64,000 nucleotides of DNA from Kribbella sindirgiensis (GCF_004331435.1 NZ_SJKA01000002.1:1-64000); one strand, 5' to 3'. Shown: positions 51,896-61,352, counted from the stretch's first letter. The notes: generated by a model not told the origin, from the sequence alone. Program-made: numbers and translations.

Positions 51896-53374
51896 TCAGT
51901 CCTTCACCGGGATGTCCAGGGTGACCTGGGCGCCGGGGCGGCCGTCGTGGCGGTCGCCGAAGACGAGGGTTCCGTCCAGTTCCCCGATGACCAGGGTGCG
52001 GACGATGGACAGGCCGAGGTTCCCGGACAGTTCGGAGTCGAAGTTCGCCGGCAGTCCGGACCCGTCGTCGATCACGTCGATGTGCAGCCGGCCGACCGAG
52101 CGTTCGGCGGTCAGCTCGATGGTCCCGCGCGCCGCTCCCCCGTCCCGGGCCCCGAACGCGTGCTCCACCGAGTTCTGCATCAGCTCGGTCAGCACCATCG
52201 CCAGCGGCGTCGCGATCTCCGAGTCCAGGACGCCGAACGATCCGCTGCGCCGGGTCTCCACCGCCGTCGCCACCGTCGACACGTCCGCGACCATCGCGCC
52301 GACCCGGTCGGCGACGTCGTCGAAGTCCACGTGCTCGTCGAACGACTCCGACAGCGTCTCGTGGACGATCGCGATCGACCCGACCCGCCGGACCGCCTCG
52401 GCCAGCGCGACCTGTCCTTCCGGCACGGTGATCCTTCGGGCCTGCATCCGGAGTAACGCGGCGACGGTCTGCAAGTTGTTCTTGACGCGATGATGAATCT
52501 CCCGGATGGTCGCCTCCTTGGTGACCAGCTCCCGTTCCCTGCTGCGCAGCTCCGTGACGTCCCGGAGCAGGATCAGCGCGCCGACGTGCTGCCCGTCGGC
52601 GCGCAGCGGGATCGCCCGCAGGAACAGCGTGGCGTCGGCGTTCTCGATCTCGATCTCCTTGGCCGCCCGCCCGGTGACCACCGACGCCAGGACGTCGTCG
52701 ACCTTGTGCCCGGACTGCAGGAGGTCCGCGGTCACGTCCTTCAGCCGCGAGCCGACCAGGTCGGTGACGAGGCCCATCCGGCGGTACGCCGACAACGCGT
52801 TCGGGCTCGCGAACGTCACCATCCCGTGCCGATCGACCCGGATACAGCCGTCACCGACCCGTGGCGTCGTGGACAGCAGCCGTTCCCCGCCGTACGGGAA
52901 GATGCCGTCGGTGATCATCCGGGCCAGGTCCGTCGCGCTCTGCAAGTACGCGATCTCCAGGCGGGACGGGGTCCGGACACCGAGCAGGTTGGTGTTCCGC
53001 GCGATCACCGCGATCACCCGGGAGCCCCGGCGTACCGGGATCGTCTCGACCCGGACGGGTACGTCGTCACGCCATTCCGGATCGCCCTCGCGGCAGATCC
53101 GGCCGCCGTCGTACGCCTGGTCCAGCAGGTGCCGGCGGCCGCGCGGGATGAAGCTGCCGACGATGTCGTCCAGGTACGCCGTGGGTCCGGTCGTCGGCCG
53201 CATCTGCGCCCCGGCCCAGAACCCCAGCCCTTCGGTGTCCGGCAGCCAGAGCACCAGGTCGGCGAACGAGAGATCGGCCAGCATCTGCCAGTCCGAGACG
53301 AGCAGCTGCAGGCGGTCCAGGTCGGCCTGGTCCAACGTGGTGTGGTTGCGCGCCACATCGCTCAAAGACGGCAC
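51896..53374 (-). CDS. pdtaS: Sensor histidine kinase PdtaS
   Basis: A 492-residue cytosolic kinase with no membrane segment. The amino part (VSDWQMLADLSFADLVLWLPD) is the GAF-like domain typical of PdtaS; a PAS domain follows (about 175-290), then a HisKA_2-type dimerisation box EIHHRVKNNLQTVAALLRMQARR with the phosphorylated His, and an ATPase domain (MVLTELMQNSVEHAFG; DDGSGLP; LGLSIVRTLV). In mycobacteria it phosphorylates the ANTAR regulator PdtaR; no pdtaR is in the window. Confidence 0.93.
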   Translation of the reverse strand: MPSLSDVARNHTTLDQADLDRLQLLVSDWQMLADLSFADLVLWLPDTEGLGFWAGAQMRPTTGPTAYLDDIVGSFIPRGRRHLLDQAYDGGRICREGDPEWRDDVPVRVETIPVRRGSRVIAVIARNTNLLGVRTPSRLEIAYLQSATDLARMITDGIFPYGGERLLSTTPRVGDGCIRVDRHGMVTFASPNALSAYRRMGLVTDLVGSRLKDVTADLLQSGHKVDDVLASVVTGRAAKEIEIENADATLFLRAIPLRADGQHVGALILLRDVTELRSRERELVTKEATIREIHHRVKNNLQTVAALLRMQARRITVPEGQVALAEAVRRVGSIAIVHETLSESFDEHVDFDDVADRVGAMVADVSTVATAVETRRSGSFGVLDSEIATPLAMVLTELMQNSVEHAFGARDGGAARGTIELTAERSVGRLHIDVIDDGSGLPANFDSELSGNLGLSIVRTLVIGELDGTLVFGDRHDGRPGAQVTLDIPVKD

Positions 53375-53479
53375 GCCCCGATGGTATCGATCGGCTTATA
53401 CCAGCCGTCGCGGTGGTTCGCTCGACAAGTGGGTGCAGGTAGGTGTTGATTGATCAGGCACAGATGAAAGGATGCTCGG

Positions 53480-54385
53480 GTGGAGTCGACGTACTGGCAG
53501 GACGTGATGGCCGCGGACTACGCGGTCCCGCACGACCGTACGCTGACCGAACTCACCGAGGAGCTCGTGCGCGGCCTGGCGAGCACCAACCCGCAGGTCC
53601 GTGACGCCCTGGCCTACCCGACGCTCGCCACCTGGCTGGAGCGCGGGGTGTACGACGACCTGCTACCGGGGTTCGGGGACGGCCTCTGCGCCGGGCTGAA
53701 CTACGGCCTCGGTGAGGACGGCACCGACACGGTCTTCCGGCGCTCGTTCACGGCGCTGACGCTGGCGGAGGTGATCCACCGCGACAACGCCGAGTTCCTG
53801 GTGCACGACGAGGTGGTGATGCGCTGGGGCGACCGGCTGGCGACCTGGCTGCTGCGGGAACGCGACCTGCGCGGGTACGTCGCGGACTGCGGCTGGGCGC
53901 ATGCCGTTGCCCACGGCGCCGACGCGATCGGCGCGCTGGCGAGGTCCAGGCACTGCGACGCCGGCGTTCTACGGGCGCTGCTCGACGTCCTCGCGGACCG
54001 GATCGTCAAGGACACGCCGTACCGCTGGGTGCACGAGGAACACGACCGGGTCGCACACGCGGTGATGACGATCCTGCACCGGAACATGCTGACCAGCGAC
54101 GAGCTCGAGCGCTGGCTGAAGCCGATCGCGGCGACCGCGGCCGAGCAGCCGTTGATGCACGAGACGCTGCCGGAGTGGCCGACACCGAACGTGTTCAACG
54201 CCCGCGGCGTCCTGCACGTCCTGCTCAGCCAGCTCGCGATCGGCGTGAAGGGCTTCCCGATCCCGGGCGACGACGACCTCTTCGGCCGCCCGATCGAGGC
54301 GCGCGCCGACCTGCTGCTGATGCTGACCGAAGCGGTCCAGTCCTCACAGCCGTACATCTACCGGCCGGCCACCAGCTCGTCCTAA
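53480..54385 (+). CDS. DUF2785 family protein
   Basis: A 301-residue soluble, helix-rich protein: LTELTEELVRGLASTNPQVRDALAYPTLATWLERGVYDD, then YVADCGWAHAVAHGADAIGALARSR and WVHEEHDRVAHAVMTIL, which are DUF2785 signatures. It looks like an alpha-solenoid. Function unknown. GTG start with AAAGG upstream. Its last four bases overlap the convergent gene. Confidence 0.87.
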   Translation: MESTYWQDVMAADYAVPHDRTLTELTEELVRGLASTNPQVRDALAYPTLATWLERGVYDDLLPGFGDGLCAGLNYGLGEDGTDTVFRRSFTALTLAEVIHRDNAEFLVHDEVVMRWGDRLATWLLRERDLRGYVADCGWAHAVAHGADAIGALARSRHCDAGVLRALLDVLADRIVKDTPYRWVHEEHDRVAHAVMTILHRNMLTSDELERWLKPIAATAAEQPLMHETLPEWPTPNVFNARGVLHVLLSQLAIGVKGFPIPGDDDLFGRPIEARADLLLMLTEAVQSSQPYIYRPATSSS

Positions 54386-55350
54386 GGAATCAGTGCCGCG
54401 GTAGCGACGACGGCCCGGTGATCGGTCCCCTCGATCGGGTACGTCGTGAACTGGCCGGGCTCGAACTGCCGCGACACGACCACGTGGTCGATCTGTGTCC
54501 GCAGCACGGCCGGCTGATCCGAGGGCCAGGTGCCGTGCAACCCGCCGCCCACGGTTGGGCCGATGCTGCGGCAGTAACCGCCCAGCGCGTGCCGGAAGTC
54601 CGCGTGGTCGAGGGTCGCGTTGAAGTCGCCCGCGACAACCGTCGGCGGGGCCTGTGTGCACCATCGGCGCACCGTCTGCAGGTCGGTCTTCCAGGTGGTC
54701 ACGGAGTCCGGCAGCGGCGGGAAGCCGTGGTACGCGACCAGCCGGATCGCGCCGAGGTTGCCACCCGTCACGACGATGTTGCCGAAGCTCGTACCGGCCT
54801 CGGACGCGAACGCGACGGCACCGAGTGATGCTGAGACCAGCACGCTGGTCGCGCTCTCCACGGCCCGGCTCGGCTGGGCCGTGAACCCCTTGTACTGCTG
54901 GTCCTGCAGCTGCGCCCGGATCTCCTCACGGACGTCGACCTGTGCCTCCGGCAACGACACCAGGTCGGGCTTGCGGTCCCGGATCACCTGCGCGACGTCC
55001 GCGGCCCGTGCACCCCCGCCCAGCACGTTGGCGACCATGATCGTCAGCACCCGCGCCCCGGCCGGCGCAGGACGGGCGTCGGAGAACCGCCGCGGTGCGG
55101 TCAGCACGGCGCCGATCAGCGCCAGTACGGCGATCAGGGCCGCGGCGATCCGCCAACCACGGCGTACCAGCATCAGCAGCGCCAGCGCCAGGACGACCAC
55201 CAGTTCCTGCGGACGGAACGCCGCGAGCTGCGCGAACGGCGTCACCTCGTCCAGCCCGAACAGCTCCGGATAGAGCGGCACGGCAACAACGACCAGGAAC
55301 AGCACGGACAGCACGACGCGCCGTACGAACCATGCCTTTTCGTTGTCCAT
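54382..55350 (-). CDS. Membrane-anchored endonuclease/exonuclease/phosphatase family protein
   Basis: A 322-residue protein with three N-terminal helices (VVLSVLFLVVVAVPLYPELF; LVVVLALALLMLV; IAAALIAVLALIGAVL), then an extracytoplasmic EEP domain: LTIMVANVLGGGARAADV, DLVSLPEAQVDV, PTVVAGDFNATLDHADFR, QIDHVVVSRQFE and TDHRAVVATAALI with the usual Asn, Glu, Asp and His metal-catalytic residues. It probably hydrolyses phosphodiesters at the cell surface; substrate unknown. Start set at MDNEKAWFVRR. Confidence 0.88.
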   Translation of the reverse strand: MDNEKAWFVRRVVLSVLFLVVVAVPLYPELFGLDEVTPFAQLAAFRPQELVVVLALALLMLVRRGWRIAAALIAVLALIGAVLTAPRRFSDARPAPAGARVLTIMVANVLGGGARAADVAQVIRDRKPDLVSLPEAQVDVREEIRAQLQDQQYKGFTAQPSRAVESATSVLVSASLGAVAFASEAGTSFGNIVVTGGNLGAIRLVAYHGFPPLPDSVTTWKTDLQTVRRWCTQAPPTVVAGDFNATLDHADFRHALGGYCRSIGPTVGGGLHGTWPSDQPAVLRTQIDHVVVSRQFEPGQFTTYPIEGTDHRAVVATAALIP

Positions 55351-55429
55351 GCACCAACCTGTGATCTGGTACGGCGTGTTGTCGAACGGTAGCGTGCTGC
55401 GTTGCGCCTTTGTCCCGAGGAGGTTTGCA

Positions 55430-55717
55430 GTGTCCCGATTGTCCGCGGTCAAACCCGCGTACTGGATCTCCGGTGTGCTTCTGGTGGTGGCTGTCGTCCT
55501 ACCGCTGCTGGTGCCGACGTACGCCAAGGTGGACCCGCACCTGTGGGGTTTCCCGTTCTTCTACTGGTACCAGCTGATGTGGGTCTTCCTCTCCGCGATC
55601 CTGGTCAGCATCAGTTACAAACTGCTCCGCACCGAGGAGCGCAGGCGGCGAGCGGCTCAGGGGCTTGGTGACCCTGAGGCGCCGGAAGCCGGTGCGGCGA
55701 AGGACGGTGACCAGTGA
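55430..55717 (+). CDS. DUF3311 family small membrane protein
   Basis: A 95-residue protein with two helices (AYWISGVLLVVAVVLPLLVPTYA; FPFFYWYQLMWVFLSAILVSISY) and a charged tail. DUF3311 proteins with the FFYWYQLxWV motif occur directly before sodium:solute symporters, as here, and presumably act as a small subunit. GTG start preceded by GGAGG. The stop overlaps the symporter start (GTGA). Confidence 0.88.
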   Translation: MSRLSAVKPAYWISGVLLVVAVVLPLLVPTYAKVDPHLWGFPFFYWYQLMWVFLSAILVSISYKLLRTEERRRRAAQGLGDPEAPEAGAAKDGDQ

Positions 55718-57369
55718 ACACCACGGTCGACTGGGTGCAGCTGACCATCGTCGTCGTGATCTTCGCCGGTGTCACGGCGATGGGCTTCATGGCGTCCCGC
55801 TGGCGGAGCGCCGGCCACCTGGACAACCTCGACGAGTGGGGTCTGGGCGGTCGCGGTTTCGGTACGTTCATCACCTGGTTCCTGCTGGGTGGCGACCTGT
55901 ACACGGCGTACACGTTCATCGCGGTCCCCGCGGCGATGTACGCGACCGGTGCGATCAGCGGGTTCTTCGCGGTGCCGTACACGATCGTGGCCTACCCGAT
56001 CGTGTTCGTCTTCATGGCGCGGCTCTGGTCGGTCTCGCACCGGCACGGGTACGTGACGCCGGCGGACTTCGTCGGCGGCCGCTACGGCAGCAAGGCGCTG
56101 TCCCTGGCGGTGGCCGTGACGGGCATCCTGGCCACGATGCCGTACATCGCCCTGCAGCTCGTGGGTATGCAGGCCGTGTTCGAGACGATGGGTCTCGGCG
56201 GCGACGACCTGCTCGCCAAGGACCTGCCGCTGCTGATCGCGTTCGCGGTCCTCGCGGCGTACACGTACTCCTCCGGCCTGCGGGCGCCGGCGATGATCGC
56301 GTTCGTCAAGGACATCCTGATCTACGTGGTGATCCTGGTCGCGATCTTCTACCTGCCGCACGTGCTCGGCGGCTGGGACTCGATCTTCGGTGCGGCGCAG
56401 GAGAAGCTGGCCAAGCCGAACCCGGCGACCGGCAAGCCGACCGGGGCGTTCATCCCGGGCGACGCGGGCTACGTGTCGTACTGGACGCTGGCGCTGGGGT
56501 CCGCGATGGCGCTGTTCATGTATCCGCACTCGGTCACGGCGGTGCTGTCGACCAAGACGCGGAACGTCGTACGGCGGAACGCGACGCTGCTCCCGGCGTA
56601 CTCGTTGCTGCTGGGTCTGCTCGCCCTGCTCGGCTTCATGGCGATCAAGGCGAACGTCAACGTGAAGGGCCTGGACGGCCTCGCGAACCCCCAGCTGGCG
56701 ATCCCGCGGCTGTTCGACCAGGAGTTCCCGTCCTGGTTCGCGGGCATCGCGTTCGCGGCGATCGCGGTCGGCGCTCTGGTGCCGGCGGCCATCATGTCGA
56801 TCGCGGCGGCCAACCTGTTCACCCGCAACATCTACCGCGACTTCATCAAGAAGGACGCCACGCCGGCCCAGGAGGCCAAGGTCTCGAAGCTGGCGTCGCT
56901 GGTGGTGAAGTTCGGCGCGCTGATCTTCGTGCTCGCGATGGACAAGACGATCGCGCTGAACCTGCAGTTGCTCGGCGGGATCTGGATCCTGCAGACCTTC
57001 CCGGCGATCGTGGTCGGCCTGTACACCCGCTGGTTCCACCGGTACGCGCTGCTGGCCGGCTGGGCGGTGGCGATGCTGTTCGGCACGATCTCGGCGTACA
57101 ACGTGGTGAACCCGGCGACCAAGAAGCACTTCGGCGGTTCGATCGCGAACATCCCGGGCACGAGTACGCCGGCCTACATCGCGCTGACCGCGTTCGTGCT
57201 GAACCTGGTCGTCGTGATCGCGCTGACGGTGCTGTTCCGGGCGATCAAGGTGCCGGACGGCAAGGACAGCACGCACCCGACCGACTTCACCGCGGACCGC
57301 GGCGACCCGGGCGTGAAGGATCTGCCGGAGATCGTCGACGACGGCGGAGCGGCCACCGCGAAGTCCTGA
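55714..57369 (+). CDS. Sodium:solute symporter family protein (MctP-like)
   Basis: A 551-residue transporter with about 13 helices. DEWGLGGRGFGTFITWFLLGGDLYTAYTFIAVPAAMYATGA and RLWSVSHRHGYVTPADFVGGRYGS match the monocarboxylate/solute:sodium symporters of the MctP/MctC branch. The likely cargo is a short monocarboxylate such as pyruvate, lactate or acetate; not proven. A strong terminator follows at 57382. Confidence 0.9.
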   Translation: MNTTVDWVQLTIVVVIFAGVTAMGFMASRWRSAGHLDNLDEWGLGGRGFGTFITWFLLGGDLYTAYTFIAVPAAMYATGAISGFFAVPYTIVAYPIVFVFMARLWSVSHRHGYVTPADFVGGRYGSKALSLAVAVTGILATMPYIALQLVGMQAVFETMGLGGDDLLAKDLPLLIAFAVLAAYTYSSGLRAPAMIAFVKDILIYVVILVAIFYLPHVLGGWDSIFGAAQEKLAKPNPATGKPTGAFIPGDAGYVSYWTLALGSAMALFMYPHSVTAVLSTKTRNVVRRNATLLPAYSLLLGLLALLGFMAIKANVNVKGLDGLANPQLAIPRLFDQEFPSWFAGIAFAAIAVGALVPAAIMSIAAANLFTRNIYRDFIKKDATPAQEAKVSKLASLVVKFGALIFVLAMDKTIALNLQLLGGIWILQTFPAIVVGLYTRWFHRYALLAGWAVAMLFGTISAYNVVNPATKKHFGGSIANIPGTSTPAYIALTAFVLNLVVVIALTVLFRAIKVPDGKDSTHPTDFTADRGDPGVKDLPEIVDDGGAATAKS

Positions 57370-57381
57370 GGTGTTTTAGCG

Positions 57382-57410
57382 ACGGCGGCCCGGGACCCCC
57401 GGGCCGCCGT
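57382..57410 (+). terminator. Intrinsic terminator after the symporter
   Basis: ACGGCGGCCCGGG and CCCGGGCCGCCGT form a perfect 13-bp stem with a 3-base loop, followed by TACGTTTT, 12 bases after the stop. Confidence 0.9.
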
Positions 57411-57488
57411 TACGTTTTGCGGTTAAGTCGACACGCTGCGGGGTCAGCTTGCCCGGTTTCGGGCCGTTGATTCGGCAGAATCGCACAC

Positions 57489-58136
57489 GTGCTGCTGGTC
57501 CTCCTCGTCATGGTGCTCGCTGCCGGGGCGGCGATCGCGACCGGCGGACGGTTCGGCCGATTGGCCGGCAACACGTTGACCGGCGTGCACTGGCTGGCCG
57601 CGGCGGCGATCGGGCAGCTCCTCGGGTCCCTCTTCGGCGGTACGGCGTACCCGGTCGGACTGATCGGGTCGGCAGTCTGCATCGCGGTCTTCCTGCGAAT
57701 GAACCTGCGGCACGCGGGCGTCGGCCTGCTGGCGCTGGGGTTCTTCAGCAACGCCGTCGTCGTCGCGCTGAACGGCGCCATGCCCGTGTCGCTGAACGCG
57801 TTGGCGCGGGCCGGGGTAAGCGGCGCGGTCGTGACCGATCCACGGCACGAGATCTCCGGCGCCGCGACGCGACTGCCCTGGCTCGGCGACGTCGTACCGG
57901 TGGCGCTTCCCGGTCTGGGACAGGCGATCAGCCCAGGCGACGTACTGATCGCCGCCGGCGCCGGTCTACTGCTGTTCGCCTTGATGGGCGGCTCGGGGCG
58001 CGTACCTGCCACGACCGCACCGGTGTGGGCCGAACTGGAGCCCTGCGCCGGTACACCGGCGTTGCTGCACCTGTCCCCGAAGGCGAGCCGGGAACTCTCA
58101 GAACCTGAAGCCTCGCCCGACGATCCGGCGGAGTGA
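57489..58136 (+). CDS. DUF5317 family membrane protein
   Basis: A 215-residue protein with about five hydrophobic segments: LLVLLVMVLAAGAAIATGG; HWLAAAAIGQLLGSLFGG; FLRMNLRHAGVGLLALGFFSNAVVVALNGAMPVS; PGDVLIAAGAGLLLFALM. The LGFFSNAVVVALNGAMPVS segment is a DUF5317 hallmark. It often sits beside HD-domain signalling proteins, as here. GTG start. Its last 39 bases overlap the convergent gene. Confidence 0.85.
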   Translation: MLLVLLVMVLAAGAAIATGGRFGRLAGNTLTGVHWLAAAAIGQLLGSLFGGTAYPVGLIGSAVCIAVFLRMNLRHAGVGLLALGFFSNAVVVALNGAMPVSLNALARAGVSGAVVTDPRHEISGAATRLPWLGDVVPVALPGLGQAISPGDVLIAAGAGLLLFALMGGSGRVPATTAPVWAELEPCAGTPALLHLSPKASRELSEPEASPDDPAE

Positions 58137-59381
58137 CTCGACCACGACCGGGTCGTACTCCGCGCCGATCCCCAGCCCGATCGACTCCATCGCCTTGGCC
58201 GGCGACTGTCCGGACCCCTCGCCGACGAGCTGTTCGTAGGCCAAGGCAACGTTCACGATCCCGCTCTCCACCGGGATGGCCGAGTTGTTCGCCCGCCCGT
58301 GCCGGTACGGATCGTTGGAGTGCCGGACGATCTCCGCGACGTGATCCAGTACGCCGGACCGCTCGATCACCGCCGCCCCGATCTCCGCCGCCCGCTGCCG
58401 CTCCTCCCGCGTCCGGAGCAGCGACGCCCCACCAGGACTGGGATCCGCCAGCGCCAACTGCCCGACGCCCGACAACAGAGCGGCGTACTCCAACGCCTCC
58501 ATCCGCGCCGGCGTCAACCCCAGATCGTTGCCAATAGCCACCGCCAGCGCCGCCGTCCGCGCATTCTGCCCCGGACTACTGAACCCAGCAATCTCCGTAC
58601 TCCGAGCCATCGACCGCACCGTCGCCCGATACGTCCGCTGAGCCGACGAATACCGCCGAAACGCAAACTGCGTCAGCAACAACGGCACGATAACGAGCGG
58701 CGGCGCCCAGAGACCGGCGATCGAGGTCCCGGCCGCGAGCAGGATGCCGCTGATCGCCATCGCCATGCCGATCCGGGCCGTCACCCCCAATTCGTCCCTC
58801 AGCGCCGCGGGGAACGGCTTGCTGTACCGCTCGGTGGTCTGACCGGCTCCGACGATGGCGTCGAGCCCGGCGGCGGTCGAGACCGCGAGCAGCATCGCAC
58901 CGCCCAGCGGCAACGCGTGCGTCACAGAACCGTTCCAGGACAGGTCTTTCGGCACGATACCGGCGAACACCACCGCGGCCGCGCCCACCGACAGCAGACG
59001 CCGGCACGAGACGACCGCGTCCCACCAGAGACCCGCCACGATCCGTGGCAGCACACCGATGGCAGTGGCCACCGCTGCGACCGCGACGATCTGGGCAACC
59101 TCCGGCGGAACCGAAACCTCCGGACCGCGCAGCAAGCAGTATCCCAATGCGGCGCTGGTGGCGATCGGCGCCCGGTTGCGCGTCCGGTCGACCCGGAACT
59201 GAACCATCTCCCCGACCGCGATCAGCACCCCGAACGTAAGCGCAAACGGCCAGCCCGTGACTCCGCGCCTGGCCGTCAGGATGAGGGCAGCGACACCGAG
59301 CACGGCGCCGGCGACCACGATCACCACACCGCTGCCAGAGTTCCGGGATTCGAGACCTTCGGCCTCGGCCGAGATGCTCAT
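58098..59381 (-). CDS. Degenerate HD-GYP-like membrane protein
   Basis: A 427-residue protein with about seven N-terminal helices (to about residue 245) and a C-terminal domain that aligns with HD-GYP phosphodiesterases but has lost the catalytic groups: the HD pair is replaced in YAALLSGVGQLAL, the HH pair reads VRHSNDP, and no GYP is present. It is probably a non-catalytic sensor or partner. The start overlaps the intact HD-GYP gene's stop (ATGA), which suggests that both form one signalling unit. Confidence 0.85.
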   Translation of the reverse strand: MSISAEAEGLESRNSGSGVVIVVAGAVLGVAALILTARRGVTGWPFALTFGVLIAVGEMVQFRVDRTRNRAPIATSAALGYCLLRGPEVSVPPEVAQIVAVAAVATAIGVLPRIVAGLWWDAVVSCRRLLSVGAAAVVFAGIVPKDLSWNGSVTHALPLGGAMLLAVSTAAGLDAIVGAGQTTERYSKPFPAALRDELGVTARIGMAMAISGILLAAGTSIAGLWAPPLVIVPLLLTQFAFRRYSSAQRTYRATVRSMARSTEIAGFSSPGQNARTAALAVAIGNDLGLTPARMEALEYAALLSGVGQLALADPSPGGASLLRTREERQRAAEIGAAVIERSGVLDHVAEIVRHSNDPYRHGRANNSAIPVESGIVNVALAYEQLVGEGSGQSPAKAMESIGLGIGAEYDPVVVESLRRIVGRGFRF

Positions 59382-60739
59382 GACGGCCCCGCCGCGGATC
59401 CGGTGGCACCGCCGCCAGTGCCGAGGCTCAGGTCGTCGTGATCGATCGGCACCTCGAGGTCGGCATTCGGAGCCGGCTGCTCAGCGGCAGCGGGCTTCCA
59501 GCCGTCCCGCCTGATCACCTCGACGAACGCGTCGACGAGGCCCGGATCGAAGTGTGTATAGCGGTCCTGCAGCAGGATCGCGATGGTCTCCTCGACGGTA
59601 CGGGCGGGCCGGTACGATCGCGTCGAGGTCAAGGAGTCGAAAGCATCGACAATGCCGATGATGCGAGCGAAGTACGGGATATTGGTGCCGCTGAGGCCTG
59701 CTGGATACCCGGTCCCGTCGTACTTCTCGTGATGATGCAGGACCGCGGACTTCACCTCTTCCAGGAACGGGATGTTCCCGATCAGTTCGACGCCCCGCGC
59801 CGGGTGCAGCCGGATCGCGTCCATCTCGGAGTCGTCCAGCCGCCCGGGTTTGCGAATGATGCTCGTCGGTACGCCGACCTTCCCGACGTCGTGCAACAAC
59901 CCGGCGTGTTCCAGCGCTTGCTGCCGATCGGTCGGCAACTGCAGCTGTCTCCCCAGGATCCCGACGCCTTCGCTCACGCGCTCGGAATGACCACGGGTGT
60001 AGAGATCCTTGGTCTCGATCACCTGGATGAACGCCCGCATCGTCGCGGCCTGTGCGGCACGCTCCGCGGCGTCCTGCGAGAGCGCCCAGCGAGCGACAAC
60101 CAAGGGCACCAGCGTGAGGATGCCTGCGATCAGGCCCAGACCGCCGAGCCACATGAGGGCCATCACCAGCCCCAGGTAGCCGTAGCCGAGCATCGGGAGA
60201 GCCGTCGCCAAGACGACTTCGCGGAGGAACGCGCGCACGACAGTGCTGCCACGCTCGAGCCAGAGCACACCGGACAGCAGAACAGCATTCACAAGCTGGT
60301 GCGCGACCCCGGTCAGGGTCACCGCGAGAATCGCGCGCGGTACGTCGTGCAGGGCCGACTCACCGACTGGTCCGTGAACGGCGACGAAAGCGAGCGCGCC
60401 ACCGGCCGCGGAGAGGATACGTTGCCCGCTGTTGAAGACACGTTTCATCAGCGGAACTTTTTTGGCCTGTACGAGCGAACCGACACCCGCGACCACGACA
60501 GCGGCTGCGGGTCCGGCGATGACGTAGACCGCCATCAGCACGATCGACCCCAGCGAAGCACCTTGTGTAGGGCCATGTGGGGAACGTAACGAGCTACCAG
60601 CCAGAACCAGTAAACAGAGGCCGAACACCGTGAGGTAGTCCGACAGGGTGAGAGCGGACAGGACGCAGACGACCAGCGCCGCGACAGCAACGATCGAAAC
60701 CAACAGGCGTAGACCTGCTCGGTGTAAGGCTGGCGTCAT
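59378..60739 (-). CDS. HD-GYP domain protein, putative cyclic dinucleotide phosphodiesterase
   Basis: A 453-residue membrane protein: about seven helices (to about 225), then an intact HD-GYP domain with TRGHSERVSEGVGILGR, HAGLLHDVGKVGVP, HPARGVELIGNIPFLEEVKSAVLHHHEKYDGTGYP and ARIIGIVDAFDSLTSTRSYRP. All metal-binding His/Asp and the GYP motif are present, so hydrolysis of cyclic di-GMP or a related dinucleotide is likely. ATG at 60739 follows GAAGG; a GTG at 60763 is possible. Confidence 0.9.
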   Translation of the reverse strand: MTPALHRAGLRLLVSIVAVAALVVCVLSALTLSDYLTVFGLCLLVLAGSSLRSPHGPTQGASLGSIVLMAVYVIAGPAAAVVVAGVGSLVQAKKVPLMKRVFNSGQRILSAAGGALAFVAVHGPVGESALHDVPRAILAVTLTGVAHQLVNAVLLSGVLWLERGSTVVRAFLREVVLATALPMLGYGYLGLVMALMWLGGLGLIAGILTLVPLVVARWALSQDAAERAAQAATMRAFIQVIETKDLYTRGHSERVSEGVGILGRQLQLPTDRQQALEHAGLLHDVGKVGVPTSIIRKPGRLDDSEMDAIRLHPARGVELIGNIPFLEEVKSAVLHHHEKYDGTGYPAGLSGTNIPYFARIIGIVDAFDSLTSTRSYRPARTVEETIAILLQDRYTHFDPGLVDAFVEVIRRDGWKPAAAEQPAPNADLEVPIDHDDLSLGTGGGATGSAAGPS

Positions 60740-60999
60740 GGAGTGCCTTCGCGGTCGGGTCACCAGTCCCAGTTATCGCCCGTCATGATACGTCACCTCC
60801 GATCAGCGGTCGCGGTCTTACGCGGGGCGATCGCCCGGCGTAGGGGGGCAGACAGCTCTTCGCTGACTCGTCTGAATTTTGCTCATCAGGCCTGCGCCGA
60901 AACACTGTAAGCCCAACCGTGACCCGCCAGCGGACGTGAGGAACCTGGCGTGATATGAGAGACTGTGACTCTTTGCAGTTGTTTCAAGGAGGCTTAGAA

Positions 61000-61074
61000 A
61001 TGGGAAAGACCGGCCGGAAGCGTCGCGCACGCAAGAAGAAGGGCGCGAACCACGGCAAGCGCCCGAACGCCTGA
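61000..61074 (+). CDS. Ribosomal protein bL37
   Basis: A 24-residue, strongly basic peptide, MGKTGRKRRARKKKGANHGK followed by RPNA, matching the tiny actinobacterial large-subunit protein bL37 first seen in mycobacterial ribosome structures (the ANHGKRPN end is diagnostic). A very good ribosome binding site, AAGGAGG, lies eight bases upstream and an intrinsic terminator follows, so it is a complete single-gene unit. It is short enough to be missed by most gene finders. Confidence 0.88.
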   Translation: MGKTGRKRRARKKKGANHGKRPNA

Positions 61075-61098
61075 CTCAAGGCGACTACGGACAGCGAG

Positions 61099-61120
61099 GA
61101 CCCCGGAGAAATCCGGGGTC
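61099..61120 (+). terminator. Intrinsic terminator of the bL37 gene
   Basis: GACCCCGG and CCGGGGTC form a perfect 8-bp stem with a 6-base loop, followed by TTTGCGATTT, 24 bases after the bL37 stop. Confidence 0.88.
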
Positions 61121-61203
61121 TTTGCGATTTGGTCACAGCTTTACAGCAGACCAGTTATTCAGAGGTCCCGTATTCGGAGAGTCTTCGGTCGCATACTGAA
61201 TGC

Positions 61204-61284
61204 TATCTTTCAAACGACCGTTGGGCATTCGAGTGTGCCGCTAATGAGGCTGCGGACAACGGCCGAAGCCCGTCGGCAGATCCC
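61204..61284 (+). promoter_or_regulatory. Conserved 81-bp upstream element, copy 1
   Basis: It begins TATCTTTCAAACG and ends GGACAACGGCCGA, five bases, GTCGGC, then GATCCC. The same blocks in the same order recur at 63916-63998, two bases longer. It lies 68 bp upstream of the XRE/NB-ARC regulator start. The end can form a GGCCGA/GTCGGC hairpin. Likely a promoter-operator module of this gene family. Confidence 0.7.
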
Positions 61285-61352
61285 TCTAGAGTTGGGCCCG
61301 GAAGTTTCCGGTACTGACCGATATCGGGCCTGGATCCGAGGAGGGTAGCGAG

